From contig JACRCV010000119.1 in assembly GCA_016218825.1 (NCBI GenBank), forward strand, positions 38,819 through 102,818: a stretch of DNA of 64,000 bases. The letters are read 5' to 3'. Position 1 is the stretch's first letter. Each line of letters opens with the position of its first letter. A program made the translations under genes and the position numbers. The notes beneath the pieces were generated by a model, which saw only the letters and a program-made list of their open reading frames with translations, was not told the origin of the DNA and ran no database searches. Below, piece after piece: positions 60,996-64,000 of this stretch. Source of the stretch: Deltaproteobacteria bacterium. GTDB lineage: Bacteria; Myxococcota; XYA12-FULL-58-9.

Positions 60996-61535
60996 CTACG
61001 GCGCGGACGCCGGCACGTAGAGAAACGGCCGCAGGCGTCCGAGCGTCGCGGCGCCGACGCCACGCACGCGATCCAGAGCCTCGTAGGAGACAAACGGCCC
61101 GTTCGCCTCCCGATCCGCAACGATCGCGCGCGCGAGCTTCGGACCGACACCTTCGAGCAGCTCGAGGTCGGCGGCGGCGGCGCGGTTCAAGTCCAGGGGC
61201 AACCCCACGGCGAGGCGCATCGCTGCGCTCATCATCCCGACGGCGCGCGCGCACCCCGAGCCGCCGAGCGTGGCACGATCACCTGCAGCGAGCAGCGCAC
61301 AGCCGGAGAGCACCACCTCGTCAGCGCAGCCGAGACGGACGACGCCGGCGGCGACGACCTCGATCGGCACCGCACAGGCGACCGGCGCGCCGTCCCCATC
61401 GGCTGCGCCCGCGGGCCACAACGCGCCGAGCGCGATCCCGACCGCCGCCAGGGCCGCGACCAGCGCCAAGCCGCGCGCGACGCTGGCGCCGCCCACCGCC
61501 GCGGTGTCGTCTGCCTCCTCCGGCCCGGACGTCAT
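60996..61535 (-). CDS. ComEA-like helix-hairpin-helix protein with one membrane helix
   Basis: 179 residues from the ATG at 61535. A cytosolic N-terminus precedes one transmembrane helix (GLALVAALAAVGIALGALWP), then a Cys-rich linker with about four cysteines that may form disulfides outside the membrane, and a C-terminal double helix-hairpin-helix (about 125-172, LDLNRAAAADLELLEGVGPKLARAIV and VRGVGAATLGRL). This is the layout of ComEA, the DNA receptor of natural transformation; the membrane helix and periplasmic HhH fit. No other competence gene is adjacent. Confidence 0.8.
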   Translation of the reverse strand: MTSGPEEADDTAAVGGASVARGLALVAALAAVGIALGALWPAGAADGDGAPVACAVPIEVVAAGVVRLGCADEVVLSGCALLAAGDRATLGGSGCARAVGMMSAAMRLAVGLPLDLNRAAAADLELLEGVGPKLARAIVADREANGPFVSYEALDRVRGVGAATLGRLRPFLYVPASAP

Positions 61536-61617
61536 GTTCGATGTCTCGCCTCTCGCCGGCCACCAGTCAACTCGCCGGCGCCGCCGGGTGGCGGCGAAGG
61601 CCGCGAGGCGACCGTGC

Positions 61618-61647
61618 TTGCAGCCCGCGCCACTGCGGCGGTAGGTT
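61618..61647 (+). promoter_or_regulatory. Promoter of the GAF-HD-GYP gene, leaderless type
   Basis: TTGCAG (61618-61623) and TAGGTT (61642-61647) are 18 bases apart; 7 bases separate the -10 from the ATG at 61655. Confidence 0.5.
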
Positions 61648-61654
61648 GGGCCCG

Positions 61655-63277
61655 ATGGCACGCTCGCAACTCCCGAAGAAACAGCCGCCCCCCCGCCGGC
61701 CGGTCGCCGGCTCCCGCAAGACCAAGCCCGCCTCTCGCCCGAAGCAAGGATCGCTGGCTGGCGCCAAGCGCACGCCGCGGCTGGCGGTCCCGGACGTGCC
61801 GGCGCTGGAGCGGCGCATCACCAAGCTGACCTCGCTCTTGGACGTCGCCAAGGCGATGACGGCGTTGCGCGATCTCGATCAGCTGCTCAAGCTGATCCTC
61901 GACGAGGCGCTCAAGGTGGTCGACGCCGACCGCTGCTCCATCTGGATCGTCGACCGCGAGCGCAACGAGATCTGGACCAAGGTCGCGCACGGCCTGGCCA
62001 AGGAGCAGAAGATCCGCATCCCGCTCGGCGTCGGCATCGCCGGCCAGGTCGCCGCGACCGGCAAGATCATCAACATCCCCGACGCCTACGCCGATCCGCG
62101 CTTCAACCGCCAGGTCGACAAGGACACCGGCTACCGCACCCGCAACATCCTCGGGGTGCCGATGCGCTACACCACCGGCGAGGTGACCGGCGTGCTGCAG
62201 GCGCTGAACAAGGTCAAGGGCGAGGCGTTCACCGATGAAGACGCCGACCTGCTCTTGGCCCTCGGCGCCAACGCCGCCTCGGCGATCGAGAACGCCATCC
62301 TCTACGAAGAGATCGATCGGCTGTTCGAGGGCTTCGTGAAGGCCTCGGTCGTCGCCATCGAGTCGCGAGACCCGACCACCTCCGGCCACTCCGAGCGAGT
62401 CGCGGAGCTGACCCTCGGCATCGCCGAGAACCTGCAGCGGCTGAACAAGCCGCAGTACGCCGACATCCGCTTCACCACCGACGACATGCGCGAGATCCGC
62501 TACGCGGCGCTGTTGCACGACTTCGGCAAGGTCGGGGTCCGCGAGCACGTGTTGACCAAGGCCAACAAGCTCTACCCCGGCGAGCTCGAGATGATCGAGA
62601 CCCGCTTCCGGGCGCTGTCGGCGCAGAAGCACAACGCCTATCTGCTGGCCCTCGTCGACTCGATGAAGACCGGCGCGCCGCTGCCGTCGGACTACGAGAC
62701 CGCGCTGAAGCGCGACATGGAAGAGATCGACCGTTTCCTCGGGTTCATCCGCGAGTGCAACCGGCCGACGGTGCTCGACTCCTCGGGCTTCGACCGCCTG
62801 CACGAGGTCGCCCGGATCACCTACATCGACGGCAACGGCAAAGCGGCGCCGGTGCTGTCGCCGCGCGAGCTCGACCGCCTGTCGATCCCCCGCGGCTCGC
62901 TCGACCAAGACGAACGCCTCGAGATCGAGTCGCACGTCACCCACACCTTCCGGTTCTTGAGCCAGATCCCCTGGACCCGCGACCTGCGCCGCGTCCCCGA
63001 GATCGCCTACGCCCATCACGAGAAGCTCGACGGCGCCGGCTATCCGCGGCAGTTGCAGGCCGACCAGATCCCGGTGCAATCGCGGATGATGACGATCGCC
63101 GACATCTACGACGCGCTGACCGCCAGCGACCGGCCCTACAAGCGCGCCGTGCCCCACGAGCGTGCCCTGTCGATCCTCGAGGACGACTGCAAGGTCGGCA
63201 AGATCGATCGGACGCTGCTCGACGTCTTCATCGGCGCCCAGGTGCACCTGCGCGTGCTGCCGGCGGCGCAGCCGTGA
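61655..63277 (+). CDS. GAF-HD-GYP cyclic-di-GMP phosphodiesterase
   Basis: 540 residues. A basic, Pro-rich N-terminus (1-45) precedes a GAF sensor (about 60-220, DADRCSIWIVDRERNEIW) and an HD-GYP domain (about 235-530) with LLHDFGKVGV (the HD metal site) and HHEKLDGAGYP (the GYP signature). It would hydrolyse c-di-GMP, under control of a ligand bound by GAF. An insert of about 110 residues lies between the HD and GYP motifs. Leaderless-type promoter. It overlaps the next gene by 4 bases (GTGA), implying a coupled pair. Confidence 0.9.
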   Translation: MARSQLPKKQPPPRRPVAGSRKTKPASRPKQGSLAGAKRTPRLAVPDVPALERRITKLTSLLDVAKAMTALRDLDQLLKLILDEALKVVDADRCSIWIVDRERNEIWTKVAHGLAKEQKIRIPLGVGIAGQVAATGKIINIPDAYADPRFNRQVDKDTGYRTRNILGVPMRYTTGEVTGVLQALNKVKGEAFTDEDADLLLALGANAASAIENAILYEEIDRLFEGFVKASVVAIESRDPTTSGHSERVAELTLGIAENLQRLNKPQYADIRFTTDDMREIRYAALLHDFGKVGVREHVLTKANKLYPGELEMIETRFRALSAQKHNAYLLALVDSMKTGAPLPSDYETALKRDMEEIDRFLGFIRECNRPTVLDSSGFDRLHEVARITYIDGNGKAAPVLSPRELDRLSIPRGSLDQDERLEIESHVTHTFRFLSQIPWTRDLRRVPEIAYAHHEKLDGAGYPRQLQADQIPVQSRMMTIADIYDALTASDRPYKRAVPHERALSILEDDCKVGKIDRTLLDVFIGAQVHLRVLPAAQP

Positions 63278-63786
63278 ACATCCAGCTGTTCAACTTCCTC
63301 GAGGACTACAACGCGCAGATCATCAACCTGCTGATGGGCAAGATCCCGCGCGGCATCCAAGCCTACGGCAAGATGCCTCGCACCGAGCTCAAGCAGATGC
63401 TCGAGCACCTCCTCGACGGCTACATCGACCTGTTGGTCACCGGCCAGACCGACGCCCTCGACAAGGTGTTCCGCTACATGTCCCGGGTGCACGCCGCCAA
63501 GAACTTCAAGGTCAGCGACGTCCTCGCCGCGGTGCTGATGTTCCCGCAGGTCATCCGCCGCCTGCTCGCCGAGGAGTACGCCGAGATCAAGGACGACGAC
63601 GCGATCCGCAAGTTCAACCAGGCCCTGGAGCAGACCGAGACCACCGCGCACCGCGCCGCCTGCAGCTTCGTCGACATCTTCCAGGAGCACGTCAACAAGC
63701 GGATCCAGGAGCACAACGACTACTTGGATCAGCAGCAGAAGAAGTTCGGCATCGACCTGTCGCGCTTCATCGTCTTCAAGGCCTAG
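63274..63786 (+). CDS. RsbRD-N-like helical protein coupled to HD-GYP
   Basis: 170 residues, GTG start inside the HD-GYP stop. Helical throughout: MPRTELKQMLEHLLDGYIDLLVTGQTDALDKVF resembles the globin-like RsbRD N-terminal domain of stressosome proteins, but the STAS domain that normally follows is absent. A C-terminal coiled coil (about 130-160) precedes the end. Such domains sense partner or ligand state; translational coupling suggests that it regulates, or is regulated with, the c-di-GMP phosphodiesterase. Confidence 0.75.
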   Translation: MNIQLFNFLEDYNAQIINLLMGKIPRGIQAYGKMPRTELKQMLEHLLDGYIDLLVTGQTDALDKVFRYMSRVHAAKNFKVSDVLAAVLMFPQVIRRLLAEEYAEIKDDDAIRKFNQALEQTETTAHRAACSFVDIFQEHVNKRIQEHNDYLDQQQKKFGIDLSRFIVFKA

Positions 63787-63805
63787 ATCGATTCTCCTCC
63801 GCCTT

Positions 63806-63862
63806 TGATTCCCGCGCCGCGGCGTCGCCGCGGTCGCTTCCCCACCCCCCACTCCCCTGACC
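63806..63862. repeat. Dispersed structured intergenic element, partial copy C
   Basis: Holds only the first part: TGATTCCCGCG, a perfect inverted repeat CCGCGGCG-T-CGCCGCGG (63817-63833) and the CCCCACCCCC arm. The long stem-loops are missing. Between 63863 and 63894 nothing else is recognisable. Confidence 0.65.
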
Positions 63863-63894
63863 CCTCGCCCCCCGAGCTGACTCTTGATCGCATC

Positions 63895-64000
63895 TCATCG
63901 GCGCCCCTCCGGCCGGGGAATGGCGTTCATCAGGTGTAGCTCGCCCAGCATGGCCACGCGGTCCATCAGGCGCTCCCATCCATGCACGAAGGCGCTGTAA
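63895..64000 (-). CDS. Hypothetical protein, 5' truncated at the window edge
   Basis: The reverse strand is open from the window end to TGA at 63897-63895, giving 34 C-terminal residues (FVHGWERLMDRVAMLGELH is the main part). The helical, non-repetitive composition looks coding, unlike shadow frames, but it is too short to identify. Confidence 0.4.
   Translation of the reverse strand, partial: YSAFVHGWERLMDRVAMLGELHLMNAIPRPEGRR

Noticed and set aside
1..64000. CRISPR arrays, insertion sequences, phage genes
   Set aside because: No regularly spaced direct repeats, transposase motifs or phage proteins were seen.

Overview
The window is very GC-rich, densely coding chromosomal DNA from a free-living Gram-negative bacterium, most probably a myxobacterium (Myxococcota, former Deltaproteobacteria). 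The lineage call rests on MYXO-CTERM-like C-terminal signals on two large secreted proteins, an amidase with a golvesin-type insert, Cys-rich tandem repeats, several PilZ proteins, TPR lipoproteins, a sigma-54-type promoter and dispersed structured intergenic repeats. No rRNA, tRNA, insertion sequence, phage gene or CRISPR array was seen. About 50 protein genes can be supported; one at each edge is cut by the window.

Layout. 1-5.3 kb: end of a substrate-binding protein, a site-2-type membrane protease, a DinG/XPD-type helicase and asd. 5.4-11.4 kb: M23 peptidase with PG-binding-like repeats, a 1060-residue Cys-rich exoprotein and gap. 11.6-18 kb: DcrB-like pair, greB and a 1453-residue 2-hydroxyacyl-CoA dehydratase activase-type fusion. 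18.2-21.8 kb: SycD-like TPR protein with a coiled-coil partner, a hypothetical protein and a beta-barrel protein behind a sigma-54-like promoter and a CRP-like palindrome. 22-25.5 kb: GMC oxidoreductase operon with a GT-C-like membrane protein. 25.6-32.6 kb: DUF1460 enzyme, ExbD-like protein, Memo-AMMECR1 fusion lipoprotein, thiamine-binding-type protein, PilZ protein, COG2403 GTPase-like protein and a secreted protein. 32.6-38.9 kb: rng with a PilZ gene and envelope genes, divergent from an RNase J gene and a second two-domain PilZ protein. 38.9-48.2 kb: a seven-gene leftward operon (two secreted or accessory proteins, TPR lipoprotein, recO, barrel-SppA fusion, J-domain/TPR protein, amidase). 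48.3-55.6 kb: AidB-like dehydrogenase, two-CW protein, PlsC-hydrolase fusion, ClpA/ClpC-like unfoldase and a DUF2520 protein. 55.6-64 kb: Lnb-like protein, LysM protein with cpoB, psd-pgeF, an HhH protein and GAF-HD-GYP with an RsbRD-like partner.

Themes. Much of the window builds or remodels the envelope (psd, cpoB, LysM, amidase, M23, SppA, Lnb-like, DUF1460, barrel proteins), with c-di-GMP signalling (three PilZ proteins, one HD-GYP) and RNA turnover (rng, RNase J) beside it.

Two patterns cut across the genes. First, a roughly 180-bp intergenic element occurs as two near-complete copies and one partial copy. One arm is a perfect inverted repeat whose sequence differs in every copy while its pairing is kept, and the two complete copies fold on paper into a three-way junction. 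Second, several genes without a good Shine-Dalgarno sequence have a -35/-10 pair placed so that transcription should begin at or within a few bases of the start codon, which suggests frequent leaderless mRNAs.
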